From Gammaproteobacteria bacterium (GTDB lineage Bacteria; Pseudomonadota; Gammaproteobacteria; Chromatiales; Chromatiaceae), in contig JASBTJ010000039.1 in assembly GCA_030148485.1 (NCBI GenBank), positions 50,788 through 114,787 on the forward strand: a DNA stretch of 64,000 nt, in the 5' to 3' direction. Numbering within the stretch: position 1 is the first letter of the stretch; each line of letters starts with the position of its first letter. Shown here piece after piece: positions 49,248 to 58,143 of this stretch. Under the pieces are notes generated by a model, which saw only the letters and a program-made list of their open reading frames with translations, was not told the DNA's origin and ran no database searches. The position numbers and the translations under genes are program-made.

Positions 49248-50654
49248 ATGAAACAGAAGGACATCGCGGAACTGCTCGACGAGCCGGCCTGCTCCCACAA
49301 CAAGAAATCCAAGTCCGGTTGCGCCAAACCCAAGCCGGGTACCGCCGCAGGCGGCTGCGCCTTCGATGGCGCACAGATCGCCTTGCTGCCCATCGCCGAC
49401 GTCGCCCATATCGTGCATGGGCCCATCGCCTGCGCCGGCAGTTCCTGGGACAACCGCGGTACGCGGTCGTCCGGCCCAAGGCTGTATCGCATCGGTATGA
49501 CCACGGACCTGACCGAACAGGACGTAATCATGGGACGCAGCGAGAAGCGCCTGTTCCATTCCATCAAACAAGCGGTGGAGAGCTACAGCCCAGCTGCGGT
49601 GTTTGTCTACAACACCTGCGTGCCGGCACTGGTGGGCGATGACGTGGAGGCAGTATGCAAGGAAGCGGAGCAGCGTTGGGGCACGCCCGTGGTGCCGGTG
49701 GATGCCGCCGGATTCTATGGCACCAAGAACCTGGGTAACCGCATTGCCGGCGAGGCCATGGTCAAGCATGTAATGGGGCGTCGTGAGCCCGACGAGCTGA
49801 CCCCGGAACAACTGGCCCACGGCCACCAGGTGTACAGCATCAATCTCATCGGCGAATACAACATTGCCGGCGAGTTGTGGCATGTGCTGCCGCTGTTGGA
49901 CGAATTGGGCATCCGCGTGTTGTGCACACTGTCCGGCGACGCGCGTTTCCATGAGGTGCAGACCATGCACCGCGCCGACGTGAACATGATGGTCTGCTCC
50001 AAGGCGATGATCAACGTCGCGCGCAAGCTGGAGGAGCAATACCGCATTCCCTGGTTCGAGGGCAGCTTCTACGGCGTCGAGGACATGAACAATGCCCTGC
50101 GCGACATCGCGCGGCTGATCGACGACCCAGACCTGACGCAGCGCACCGAGGCATTGATAACCCGCGAGATGGCCCGTATCGACAAGGCGCTGGAACCCTG
50201 GCGGGTACAGCTCCGGGGCAGGAAGGTGTTGCTCTACACCGGCGGCGTCAAGTCCTGGTCGGTGATTTCCGCGCTGCAGGACCTGGGAATGACGGTGGTC
50301 GCCACCGGCACCAAGAAGTCCACCGAAGAGGACAAGGCCCGCATCCGCGAACTCATGGGCAAGGATGCCGTGATGATCGAGGACGGCAACCCCCGCGCGC
50401 TGATCAACATTGTGCGCGAACACGACGTGGACGTGCTCATCGCCGGCGGTCGCAACATGTATACGGCGCTGAAGGCACGGGTTCCCTTTTTGGATATCAA
50501 CCAGGAACGGGACTTCGGCTACGAAGGCTACACCGGGATGATCGAGCTTGCGCGTCAGTTGTGCCTGACCATCAACAGCCCGGTCTGGAATGACGTGCGT
50601 CGCCATGCCCCCTGGGCAGCCGCCGCCAAGCTGCAGGAGGCGGCCAATGGGTGA
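49248..50654 (+). CDS. nifE: NifE, FeMo-co scaffold alpha subunit
   Basis: 468 aa NifD homologue; with NifN it turns NifB-co into FeMo-co. Has the Cys-rich N-terminus [45 protein letters not shown] (cluster Cys), [11 protein letters not shown], and the precursor-site Cys region [14 protein letters not shown]. Ends in KLQEAANG. Confidence 0.97.
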   Translation: MKQKDIAELLDEPACSHNKKSKSGCAKPKPGTAAGGCAFDGAQIALLPIADVAHIVHGPIACAGSSWDNRGTRSSGPRLYRIGMTTDLTEQDVIMGRSEKRLFHSIKQAVESYSPAAVFVYNTCVPALVGDDVEAVCKEAEQRWGTPVVPVDAAGFYGTKNLGNRIAGEAMVKHVMGRREPDELTPEQLAHGHQVYSINLIGEYNIAGELWHVLPLLDELGIRVLCTLSGDARFHEVQTMHRADVNMMVCSKAMINVARKLEEQYRIPWFEGSFYGVEDMNNALRDIARLIDDPDLTQRTEALITREMARIDKALEPWRVQLRGRKVLLYTGGVKSWSVISALQDLGMTVVATGTKKSTEEDKARIRELMGKDAVMIEDGNPRALINIVREHDVDVLIAGGRNMYTALKARVPFLDINQERDFGYEGYTGMIELARQLCLTINSPVWNDVRRHAPWAAAAKLQEAANG

Positions 50655-50701
50655 CATCGAGCGTCCAATAGTCAGCCAGGGTCCGGCAGGGGAGGTCCGA
50701 C

Positions 50702-52126
50702 ATGGCTGAGATCATCAAGCGTAAAAAGGCGCTATCCGTCAGCCCGTTGAAGGCGAGTCAGACCATCGGTGCGGCGCTGGCCTTTCTGGGTTTTCATCGT
50801 GCGATCCCGATGCTGCACGGATCGCAAGGCTGCACCGCCTTCGGCAAGGTCTTCTTCGTGCGACATTTCCGTGAACCGGTCCCGCTGCAAACCACGGCAA
50901 TGGATCAGGTGTCCGCGGTCATGGGTTCGGAAGAGAATGTGGTCGAAGGTCTGAAGGCAATCTGCGAGAAGCACGATCCGGCCCTGGTGGGCGTGCCCAC
51001 CACCGGACTGGCGGAGACCCAGGGGTCGGACGTCACTATGGCGGTAAAGCAGTTCCGCCAGAAATACCCCCAGTTCGCCGGCATCCCGGTAGTGGGCTTG
51101 TCGGCGCCGGACTTCACCGGCTGTATGGAGAGCGGTTTCGCTGCGGCCACCAAGGCTGTGATCCAGCAGCTGGTGCCCACCGCCGATGCCGGTTCGACCC
51201 GACCGGGACGGCGCAAGCGTCAGGTGAATGTACTGGTCGCCTCCTTTCTGACACCGGGTGATATCGAGGAGCTCAAGGACATCATCGAACTGTTCGGGCT
51301 GCGGCCCTTGGTGATGCCTGATCTGTCAGATTCCCTGGACGGTCATCTGGGTGAGGACGAATTCAGCCCATTGACCATCGGCGGCACCCCGGTGGGCGAG
51401 CTGGCGATAGCCGGAGATTCCACGGCCACCCTGGTGATCGGTGCATCCATGAAGGGTGCGGCCGAGGTGCTGGAACAAAAGACCGGCGTGCCGAATTTTC
51501 ACTTCGACCACCTGATGGGACTGCAGGCAGTGGACGACCTGGTACAGGCGCTGCACCAAATCAGTGGTGAACCGGTGCCGATGAAGCTGGAACGCCAACG
51601 GGCGCAACTGCAGGACGCGATGCTCGACACCCATTTCATGTTGGGCATGGGACGTTTCGCAATCGCCGCGGACCCTGATCTGGTCAACGGCTTCAGCCAG
51701 CTTTTGGCCGGCATGGGCGCGGACACCGTCGCCGCGGTGGCGCCGGCAAACGCGCCGGTACTCAAGAAGGTTCGCTGCGCTCAAGTGAAGATCGGGGACC
51801 TGGAAGATCTGGAGGTTGCGGCACGGGAGCACCGTGCCGAGATCCTGATCGGCAACTCCCACGCCCAGGAAACCGCCTATCGGTTGGATGTGCCGCTGCT
51901 GCGCGCCGGGTTTCCCCAGTACGACCTGCTCGGTGGCTACCAGCGCACCTGGATCGGTTATCGCGGGACCCGACAGACGCTGTTCGAGCTGGCCAACATG
52001 ATGATGCATCTGGAGAAGGGCGAGATCGAGCCATACCACTCCATCTACGCGCAGAAGCCGGAATATGCACAGGAGGCGACTCATGAGCACGGAACGACAG
52101 CTCAGAGTGCTCGAATCGAGCACTGA
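50702..52126 (+). CDS. nifN: NifN, FeMo-co scaffold beta subunit
   Basis: 474 aa NifK homologue. [42 protein letters not shown] is the family block with one Cys cluster ligand. [16 protein letters not shown] follows. GGGGAGG ribosome site. Its 3' end runs over the nifX start. Confidence 0.97.
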   Translation: MAEIIKRKKALSVSPLKASQTIGAALAFLGFHRAIPMLHGSQGCTAFGKVFFVRHFREPVPLQTTAMDQVSAVMGSEENVVEGLKAICEKHDPALVGVPTTGLAETQGSDVTMAVKQFRQKYPQFAGIPVVGLSAPDFTGCMESGFAAATKAVIQQLVPTADAGSTRPGRRKRQVNVLVASFLTPGDIEELKDIIELFGLRPLVMPDLSDSLDGHLGEDEFSPLTIGGTPVGELAIAGDSTATLVIGASMKGAAEVLEQKTGVPNFHFDHLMGLQAVDDLVQALHQISGEPVPMKLERQRAQLQDAMLDTHFMLGMGRFAIAADPDLVNGFSQLLAGMGADTVAAVAPANAPVLKKVRCAQVKIGDLEDLEVAAREHRAEILIGNSHAQETAYRLDVPLLRAGFPQYDLLGGYQRTWIGYRGTRQTLFELANMMMHLEKGEIEPYHSIYAQKPEYAQEATHEHGTTAQSARIEH

Positions 52127-52568
52127 GGACGACTTCATGGCAACGGCGATCAAGGTGGCGTTTACCACGACCAACATGACCGAAGTCGATCAACACTTCG
52201 GCTCTGCCGAGTCGGTCGCCATCTATGCCGTGGACATGGACCACGCCAAGCTGGTGGAGGCAACCGAGTTCGGCAAGCTCAAACAGGATGGTAACGAAGA
52301 CAAGCTGGCGGCCAAGATCGCCGTGCTGGAAGGCTGTGTCGCGGTCTATACCAATGCCGCCGGCGCGTCGGCGGTAAACCAACTCAAGACCGCCGGTGTG
52401 CAGGCGGTCAAGGTCACTGCCGGCGCCACCATCAAGGAACTGATCGAGGCGCTGCAGGACGAGTTACGCGCCGGTCCCAGTGCCTGGCTTGCGCGGGCCA
52501 TCGAACAGCAAACCCCACGGGATAACAGCCGTTTCGAGGAAATGGAAGCCGAGGGGTGGGAAGAATGA
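52083..52568 (+). CDS. nifX: NifX, FeMo-co/NifB-co carrier
   Basis: 161 aa from ATG 52083, with AGGAGG eight bases ahead, overlapping nifN by 44 bases. Carries NifB-co and precursors between NifB and NifEN. NifX domain: [64 protein letters not shown]-terminal helix [13 protein letters not shown] matches Azotobacter NifX. Confidence 0.95.
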   Translation: MSTERQLRVLESSTEDDFMATAIKVAFTTTNMTEVDQHFGSAESVAIYAVDMDHAKLVEATEFGKLKQDGNEDKLAAKIAVLEGCVAVYTNAAGASAVNQLKTAGVQAVKVTAGATIKELIEALQDELRAGPSAWLARAIEQQTPRDNSRFEEMEAEGWEE

Positions 52569-53053
52569 GCGCCATGATCGAAGAGACCGCCGAGGTGGTC
52601 CGTGTGGAGCACGGCTCAGCCTGGGTCAGCATCCGCTCACGCAACGCCTGCGGGCATTGCGGATCCAGCGGCGACTGCGGCACCGCGATGGTCGCCAAAT
52701 TGTTTGGCGAACGAGAAAACCTGTTGCGCCTGGACAACCTGCTGGACGCCCGTGTCGGCGAACAGGTGGTGGTCGGCATCTCCAACTCGCTGCTGCTCAA
52801 GGCATCGGCGCTCGCCTATATCGCGCCACTGCTCGGCTTTATCGCAGTCGTTGCAGTGGCCCAGTTTGTCGGTGTGGGCGAGGAGGCCAGCGGTCTGCTG
52901 GGTTTGGCCGGTTTCGCTGGCGCGCTGTGGCTGGTGAACCGCGTCACCGGTGGCGCCGCCGGTCGCAAGGCGTATTGCCCGACCATGCTGCGCCGCGCCG
53001 CACCGTCGTTCGTTGCCGCGAATATCCCATTCAACCGAGGAATTGAGACATGA
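52565..53053 (+). CDS. RseC-like membrane protein of the nifX operon
   Basis: 162 aa from ATG 52565, ATGA overlap with nifX. N-terminal domain with a Cys cluster NACGHCGSSGDCGTAMV, then two membrane helices (about 80-125). RseC/MucC family members help SoxR reduction with Rsx/Rnf complexes. Here it likely works with nif Rnf, though rnf is 26 kb away. Confidence 0.85.
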   Translation: MSAMIEETAEVVRVEHGSAWVSIRSRNACGHCGSSGDCGTAMVAKLFGERENLLRLDNLLDARVGEQVVVGISNSLLLKASALAYIAPLLGFIAVVAVAQFVGVGEEASGLLGLAGFAGALWLVNRVTGGAAGRKAYCPTMLRRAAPSFVAANIPFNRGIET

Positions 53054-53523
53054 CCGAAGCCGCCCTTGCCATCGCCGAAGAGGACCCGGTCCTCGATACC
53101 GCCTTTGCCACCGAGATGGTCAGGCAGATGCGGGCCATCGATACCTACGGCAGCTATGACGACTGGTCCACGGCCAAGATCCTCGCGCCCTTCATCATGA
53201 CCAAGGAGCAAAAGCGCGAGATCCCCATCGTCGGCGACCCGGATGAAATCGTCATGGCGCGGGTCAAGGCGTTCTATAACGCCATCTCGGCCATGGTCGA
53301 ATCCGAGTGTGGGCTGATGGCCGTGCCGATGATCCATCTCAGCCATGAAGGCTTCGGTCGCGCCATCATCACCGTCGGCAAGCTGGTGGTCATGGACAAG
53401 ACCTTGCGGGATGTCCATCGCTTCAGCTTCCCGACGCTGTCCAAGATGAAGGACGAGTCGGACAAGCTGCTGTCCGTCGCCCTGGAAATCGTCGGCAAGC
53501 ATCCCGAGGTGGCCGGACTATGA
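53050..53523 (+). CDS. NifX-associated protein (DUF269)
   Basis: 157 aa. Family blocks TEMVRQMRAIDTYGSYDDWS, PIVGDPDE, GRAIITVGKLVVMDKTLRDVHRFSF and LSKMKDESDKLL. Nearly always follows nifX; no tested function. Overlaps both neighbours by four bases. Confidence 0.95.
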   Translation: MTEAALAIAEEDPVLDTAFATEMVRQMRAIDTYGSYDDWSTAKILAPFIMTKEQKREIPIVGDPDEIVMARVKAFYNAISAMVESECGLMAVPMIHLSHEGFGRAIITVGKLVVMDKTLRDVHRFSFPTLSKMKDESDKLLSVALEIVGKHPEVAGL

Positions 53524-53753
53524 GCGAGCTAGCGACTATGACCGACGAGGAGCTCAAGGCACTGCAAAAAGCGGTCAAGAAGGCCAAGCGCATCGCCACG
53601 GAAAAGGCCGGCGAACTGCATGACCTGGTCGAGGATCGTCTGCCGGCCGCCTACGCCGAGATTCCGACCATTTCCCAGGAGTGCTACGACGCCTGTGTTG
53701 CCTGGGCCGAAGCCACTGCCAAGCTCAAGGCGGCGGAAGCCGCCACCGCGTAA
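53520..53753 (+). CDS. CCE_0567-type metalloprotein (DUF683)
   Basis: 77 aa helical hairpin. TDEELKALQKAVKKAKRIATEKAGELHDLVEDRLPAAYAEIP is the family pattern; a homologue was seen as a metal-binding helical oligomer. Follows DUF269 as in most nif clusters. Confidence 0.93.
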   Translation: MSELATMTDEELKALQKAVKKAKRIATEKAGELHDLVEDRLPAAYAEIPTISQECYDACVAWAEATAKLKAAEAATA

Positions 53754-53764
53754 GGAGTCTGATC

Positions 53765-54088
53765 ATGAGCGAACTGATCACTGGCGTAACCCGCGGTGGC
53801 GAGTCCTGGACGCCGGCCTTCATCAATGCCTTGAACCAACAGAACTGCATCGGTTGCGGGCGCTGCTACAAGGTGTGTCCACGGGAAGTCTTTGAACTGG
53901 TGGACCGCGAGGACATCGACGACCTGGACGACGATGATTACGACGACGATGACGAGGATGGATTTTCAGACGATACCAGCATGGTCATGAGTCTGATGAA
54001 CGCCTTGGACTGCATCGGTTGCCAAGCCTGTTCCAAGGTCTGTCCCAAGAAATGTCTCAGTCACGAACCCGCTCAGGCGGCCGCATGA
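53765..54088 (+). CDS. fdxB: FdxB, nif-specific ferredoxin III
   Basis: 107 aa. Clusters bound by CIGCGRCYKVCPREVF and CIGCQACSKVCPKKCL. Between them lies an acidic insert, DIDDLDDDDYDDDDEDGFSDD, longer and more acidic than I expect. Start ATG 53765 with AAGGAG ahead. Confidence 0.94.
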   Translation: MSELITGVTRGGESWTPAFINALNQQNCIGCGRCYKVCPREVFELVDREDIDDLDDDDYDDDDEDGFSDDTSMVMSLMNALDCIGCQACSKVCPKKCLSHEPAQAAA

Positions 54089-54180
54089 ACGCAACCGCGC
54101 CCGGTCGGCGACCCGGCCCCATACCAGGATGTCGTTCGATATGACATCGGAACCTGTTGTCCATCTGTAGAGAAGTAGTC

Positions 54181-54507
54181 ATGCCCAAACCGGAAAAACA
54201 CGTCTTTGTCTGTACCCAGTCCCGTCCAGCGGGACATCCGCGGCCGTCCTGCTCGCAAAAGGGGTGTGCCGAGGTGTTCGAGGAATTCCTGGCTCAGCTG
54301 CAGCGCCGTAATCTGTTCGACAAGGTTCAGGTAACGGCGACCGGCTGCATGGGACCGTGCAGCGAAGGCCCGAGTGTACTGGTGTATCCGGAGGGGGTGA
54401 TGTACGGCGGGCTGGGAAAAGACGACGTGGCGACGGTCTTCGACGAACATCTGGTCGGCGGCGAACCGGTGCAACGGCTGTTCATGGCCCCCGAATTCTG
54501 GGGCTGA
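54181..54507 (+). CDS. Shethna protein I-like [2Fe-2S] ferredoxin
   Basis: 108 aa thioredoxin-fold [2Fe-2S] protein. HVFVCTQSRPAGHPRPSCSQKG gives the first Cys pair and TGCMGPCSEGP the second; VLVYPEGVMYGGL and DEHLVGGEPVQRL match Azotobacter FeSI. It may act in DraT/DraG or nitrogenase electron flow. A 21-base palindrome GATGTC-N9-GACATC precedes it at 54128-54148. Confidence 0.92.
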   Translation: MPKPEKHVFVCTQSRPAGHPRPSCSQKGCAEVFEEFLAQLQRRNLFDKVQVTATGCMGPCSEGPSVLVYPEGVMYGGLGKDDVATVFDEHLVGGEPVQRLFMAPEFWG

Positions 54508-54536
54508 CCCCCATTCGATGACGAGGTAGCGCGATA

Positions 54537-55034
54537 ATGGGAACCGTAACGCCATTGACCGAGGACCGCGTGCTGTTCGCCCGCAACGTACCGGCGGACA
54601 CCAACCATTGTCTGCAGCAGGCAGCGGCCACACCGCAGTCAGACCAGGCGGAGGCATTGCTCAAACGCGCCGCCGCACTGAGTCCGGGCATGCTGGCGGT
54701 CAACGTTGCCCGCTACAAATTCTACTTCTATCGCGGCCAGCTGGCCCAAGCCGAGACCGTGGTACGGGAGACCCTGGCGAGCGCGGCCACCCAAGGTGGC
54801 TTCGATGGGGACTGGACGGTCCATGACGCGCCGTTGGCCGGACGCGAAGAAGCGGAGAGTCCGCAGCGCTACTATCTCTACGCGCTCAAGGCCTTGGCGT
54901 TCATCAGCCTGCGCAGCCGCGATCGTTTGCAGGCCGCGGGCATTCTTGAGGCCTTGCAGGTGCTCGACCCGGTGGATCTGGTCGGCGGGTCCGTCATTGA
55001 GGAGCTGATGGACGGGTCGGAGGACGAGGCATGA
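54537..55034 (+). CDS. Unknown TPR-like protein of the nifEN operon
   Basis: 165 aa. Helical, TPR-like: ALLKRAAALSPGMLAVNVARYKFYFYRGQLAQAETVVRETL, then RYYLYALKALAFISLRSRDRLQAAGILEALQVLDP. Distant paralogue of 15627-16151. Function unknown; overlaps the next gene by four bases. Confidence 0.83.
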   Translation: MGTVTPLTEDRVLFARNVPADTNHCLQQAAATPQSDQAEALLKRAAALSPGMLAVNVARYKFYFYRGQLAQAETVVRETLASAATQGGFDGDWTVHDAPLAGREEAESPQRYYLYALKALAFISLRSRDRLQAAGILEALQVLDPVDLVGGSVIEELMDGSEDEA

Positions 55035-55408
55035 ACGATAGCGCCTTGAGCCAGCGGCTGGATCAGTTGACGCCGATGTTGGTGGCGGTCTGTCACAGTC
55101 TGCGTGACGAAGTCCATCGCCTGGGCTTTCCCCAGTCCGAAGTGCCGATACGGGACATCGCCGAGGCATTGTTCCGTCTGGAAAACGACACCGCGTCGGG
55201 CGAGGCCTGCCTGATTGGCGAATGGCGCGACGACCACGGCATCAAACTGGGCGAGCTGATCTTTCATGCCGACGGCAGCTTCTTTGCCGAACACGATGTG
55301 ATTCGTGAGCATCCCAGCAGGCGGGGCTTCTTTGTCGAAGCGGTAACTGCCTGGGGACGGGATGCCACCATCAAATCCGAACCCAGACTGCTACCGATGG
55401 CGAACTGA
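55031..55408 (+). CDS. Conserved nif-operon protein, unknown
   Basis: 125 aa. N-terminal helix pair, then a beta-rich half with GEWRDDHGIKLGELIFHADGSFFAEHDVIREHPSRRGFFVEAVTAWG, which looks like a small barrel. No family recognised. Coupled to its neighbours by overlap and a two-base gap. Confidence 0.78.
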   Translation: MNDSALSQRLDQLTPMLVAVCHSLRDEVHRLGFPQSEVPIRDIAEALFRLENDTASGEACLIGEWRDDHGIKLGELIFHADGSFFAEHDVIREHPSRRGFFVEAVTAWGRDATIKSEPRLLPMAN

Positions 55409-55409
55409 C

Positions 55410-56417
55410 ATGCCGCAAGCGACGCCATGGCGAACCGACCGGTCCCGCAGCGACCCCGGCGGATTCTACGACCTGCTGTTGAACGACCTGCCGACGGATG
55501 CCCGCATTGCCGGGTTTGTGTCCGGCATGATCTGGACCCTCGCCCGGGTGGACAACGGCCTGGGGATTGCCCTGAGTCCGGAGCGGGCACGCCCCGGCGC
55601 CATGTGGGCGGAAGCCCTGCAAGGCCGGCTCGCCGTCGACGTGGCCGCCTGGGTGCGCAGTTGGTCTGCGTTGGAAGCCAGCGCCGGGATGGCGGCGCTC
55701 AATGCATTGCTCAATGCGCGCAGCCCCTTGGTCGACAGTGCCACGCCGCTTTACGCCGACGACGTCGCCAGCCATCCGGTGTTCGATCATTTCCGGTCGC
55801 GCCTGCGAGACAAGCGGGTCGTGGTGGTCGGGCGCACGCCGGGCGTCGCCGCGCTGCGGGACGTGGCCGACGTGACGGTCATCGACGTCCATCCCGGCAA
55901 CGACGCCTTGCCGCCATCCGCCGCGGAATATCGGCTTGGCGATGCCGATTGGGTTTTTCTAAGTGCCGCCAGCATCATCGATAAGACGTTTCCGCGCTTG
56001 GCGGAACTGTCCGCGGCCGCCACCACGGTGCTGCTGGGTCCGACAACCCCTTGGCTAGCGGCATTGCGTGACTACGACATCGATTATCTGGCCGGTGTCA
56101 CGCTGCGCGACGACCGCGCATTGCAACGCACCGTGGCCGAGGGCGGCGGTAGCCGTATCTTCGATACCGGCGCCCGCTATGCCTTGGTAGACCTTCGACA
56201 GGACGAAACCGCCCGTCTCAAGTCGGCCATCAGTGCACTTTTTGCCAGACGTGGCGCACTCAAGGCACAAATGGAAGCCTGGTACGCTCAGGGTCACCTG
56301 CGCTTTCCCGGCAACGATGAACTGTTGCACCTGGACGCCAGCCTGGCCGTGCTCGATCAGCGTTACAAAAAGCTTTGGGATCGCGCGCGTGCCGCCGAAC
56401 ACGCCTCGGCGGTGTGA
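55410..56417 (+). CDS. DUF364-type protein (Rossmann-like)
   Basis: 335 aa from ATG 55410. The C-terminal half is the DUF364 domain: RLRDKRVVVVGRTPGVAAL, VTVIDVHPGNDALPPSAAEYRLGDADWVFLSAASIIDKTFPRL and TTVLLGPTTPWLAAL. DUF364 proteins are structurally like metal chelatases or SAM-type enzymes. Located at the end of the nifEN operon, it may handle metal for cofactor synthesis. Confidence 0.85.
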   Translation: MPQATPWRTDRSRSDPGGFYDLLLNDLPTDARIAGFVSGMIWTLARVDNGLGIALSPERARPGAMWAEALQGRLAVDVAAWVRSWSALEASAGMAALNALLNARSPLVDSATPLYADDVASHPVFDHFRSRLRDKRVVVVGRTPGVAALRDVADVTVIDVHPGNDALPPSAAEYRLGDADWVFLSAASIIDKTFPRLAELSAAATTVLLGPTTPWLAALRDYDIDYLAGVTLRDDRALQRTVAEGGGSRIFDTGARYALVDLRQDETARLKSAISALFARRGALKAQMEAWYAQGHLRFPGNDELLHLDASLAVLDQRYKKLWDRARAAEHASAV

Positions 56418-56449
56418 CGTCATTGTCTTGAATCCCTGGGAGAGGCGAA

Positions 56450-56722
56450 ATGCAGGAATCCGACTTTTACGAAGTGGCCGAAGAGTTCATCAATTTCGCC
56501 AATGAACTGAGCGAAGACTGGGCCCAGCCCTTTCTGAGCGCGGTGTTTCTCTATGCGGCATCGCGGTTCAACGCCCACAACTTCTTCCTGACCGACGGCG
56601 ACTCGGCGAACGAGGCGGCCGCAATCGCGTATTACGTCAAGCAGTATCGCAAGATGTTAGCGGAGAACATCCAGGAGCTGCGGCCGGACGATACGGTGCC
56701 TCCATCGCGTTTGGCGGGCTAG
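56450..56722 (+). CDS. DUF3144-type small protein
   Basis: 90 aa. FYEVAEEFINFANELSEDW ... SAVFLYAASRFNAHNFF and YYVKQYRKMLAENIQEL fit the DUF3144 helical family. GGGAGAGG ribosome site. Last gene of the nif cluster on this side. Confidence 0.82.
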   Translation: MQESDFYEVAEEFINFANELSEDWAQPFLSAVFLYAASRFNAHNFFLTDGDSANEAAAIAYYVKQYRKMLAENIQELRPDDTVPPSRLAG

Positions 56723-57256
56723 CTACCGCTGAGAATTTCAGCGGTTCCGCGGCACAGGGAGGTGCCGCCAAAATCGGTCACGGCGAGTGACTGGTTTTGA
56801 AGCAAGCTGCAAACCGCATTTGCCGCGCAGCGCGCGCCGAGAAGTCCAGGATGGACTTATTCAGCGCTTCCTTAGCCAACAAGCCGCTCTGGGCGGTTCG
56901 CGCCGGCCCTTGATCCAGGTCAGCCCGTGTCGCGGCGCCGGCTGCGACAATGCCTGCCATACCGCACCCCCGATCACGGCCACCCTCCGTGGAGCAGGGC
57001 GGTTTTGGTCATCTTCATTCTGCCGCCCAACGGTGCTGCCCGGCGTCCCGAGGCAACGTATCGACGCGCCGGTATACGGCCACGACTTGCAAAAGTCCGT
57101 GCCCTCACTGCCCGGAACGGGCTACACCCAAGCCAAGCGGCCCGGCTGAGCCGCCACCGGCGACAGCCCGGACAATACCACATCAAGAATGTGTGTATAG
57201 GGCCGCTAACCATTCGACGGCCCAACGCCGTTGCCTGAGAAAGAACAAAGGGGTCC
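56723..57256. other. Gap holding repeat B and an inverted repeat
   Basis: 534 bases. Repeat copy B is at 56729-56876. An inverted repeat TGTCGC-N10-GCGACA lies at 56928-56949. No -24/-12 element or gene is supported; short ORFs lack family features. Confidence 0.6.
56729..56876. repeat. 148-base hairpin-rich repeat, copy B
   Basis: Matches 21365-21512 at about 80%. The internal hairpin GGTCAC/GTGACT (56776-56792) keeps pairing where copy A differs in sequence. Confidence 0.78.
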
Positions 57257-58135
57257 ATGTTGTATCCACGTAACCCGCTCACGCCAGGTTCCAAGCAGGC
57301 GCTGGTCCGTCGTCTGTTGCTTGCCTGTGTGTTGCTGCAGGCGGGTATCGCCGCCCGTGCGGATTATCTGCCCGACGCTTATGCCTTCGCCGTGGTGCCG
57401 CAGTTGGACCCACGAACGCTGCATGCCCGGTGGCGTCCTGTGCTGGCTTATCTTGAGCAGGCAACCGGTTATCGATTCTCACTGCGGAGCAGTGCGGACA
57501 TCGAGACCTTCGAGCGACGCCTCAATTCCGGTGACTACGATTTCGTCTATGCCAGCCCGACACAGTTTCTGACCGCCGCCCGTCTGCAGGACTACCGTGC
57601 GATTTTGCGTGACGGGCAACAGGCGTTACAGGGCATCGTGGTGGTGGGCCGCGACAGCGAGTTGGAGCGTGTCGAGCAGTTGCAGGGACTTGAGGCGGCA
57701 TTCCCGACAGCGAGCGCATTCGGTGCCACCCGACTGGTCCGTGAGGACCTGCGCACGTCCTTTGGCGTTACCCTGCAACCGCGCTATGTACGCGGCCACG
57801 ATTCGGTGTATCTGCAAGTGGCGACCGGCGGATTCAGGGTCGGCGGCGGCGTGGTCAGCACCTATCTGCAACAGTCCGCCGCGGTCCGTGAACGCCTGCG
57901 CGTCATCCACCGCACCCAGGCCGTCAAGCCGCACCCCATTGCCGCGCATGCCCGGGTGAATGCTGGGGTGGTTTCGGGGGTGGTTCGGGCATTCATGGCA
58001 CTGTCCCGTACCAGCGACGGTAAGGCGTTGCTTGACGCCATCGCCATGGCAGCGCCGGTCACCACATCGACCGCGGAATATCGCGGCCTGGAACACTATG
58101 TCGAGACCGCCGCCGCGGGCCCCGCGAGCCGCTGA
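57257..58135 (+). CDS. PhnD-like periplasmic substrate-binding protein
   Basis: 292 aa. A signal peptide (RRLLLACVLLQAGIAARAD) leads into a PhnD/SsuA-type binding domain: YAFAVVPQLDPRTLHARWRPVLAYLEQATGYRF, GDYDFVYASPTQFL and GATRLVREDLRTSFG. No ABC transporter is near; with the next gene, it probably senses an anion such as phosphonate or phosphite for the cyclic-di-GMP enzyme. Gap of eight bases to it. Confidence 0.88.
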   Translation: MLYPRNPLTPGSKQALVRRLLLACVLLQAGIAARADYLPDAYAFAVVPQLDPRTLHARWRPVLAYLEQATGYRFSLRSSADIETFERRLNSGDYDFVYASPTQFLTAARLQDYRAILRDGQQALQGIVVVGRDSELERVEQLQGLEAAFPTASAFGATRLVREDLRTSFGVTLQPRYVRGHDSVYLQVATGGFRVGGGVVSTYLQQSAAVRERLRVIHRTQAVKPHPIAAHARVNAGVVSGVVRAFMALSRTSDGKALLDAIAMAAPVTTSTAEYRGLEHYVETAAAGPASR

Positions 58136-58143
58136 TCAACCCA

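Noticed and set aside
56928..56949. TGTCGC-N10-GCGACA taken as a NifA site
   Set aside because: Half sites fit, but TGT to ACA spacing is 16, not 10, and no -24/-12 element follows.
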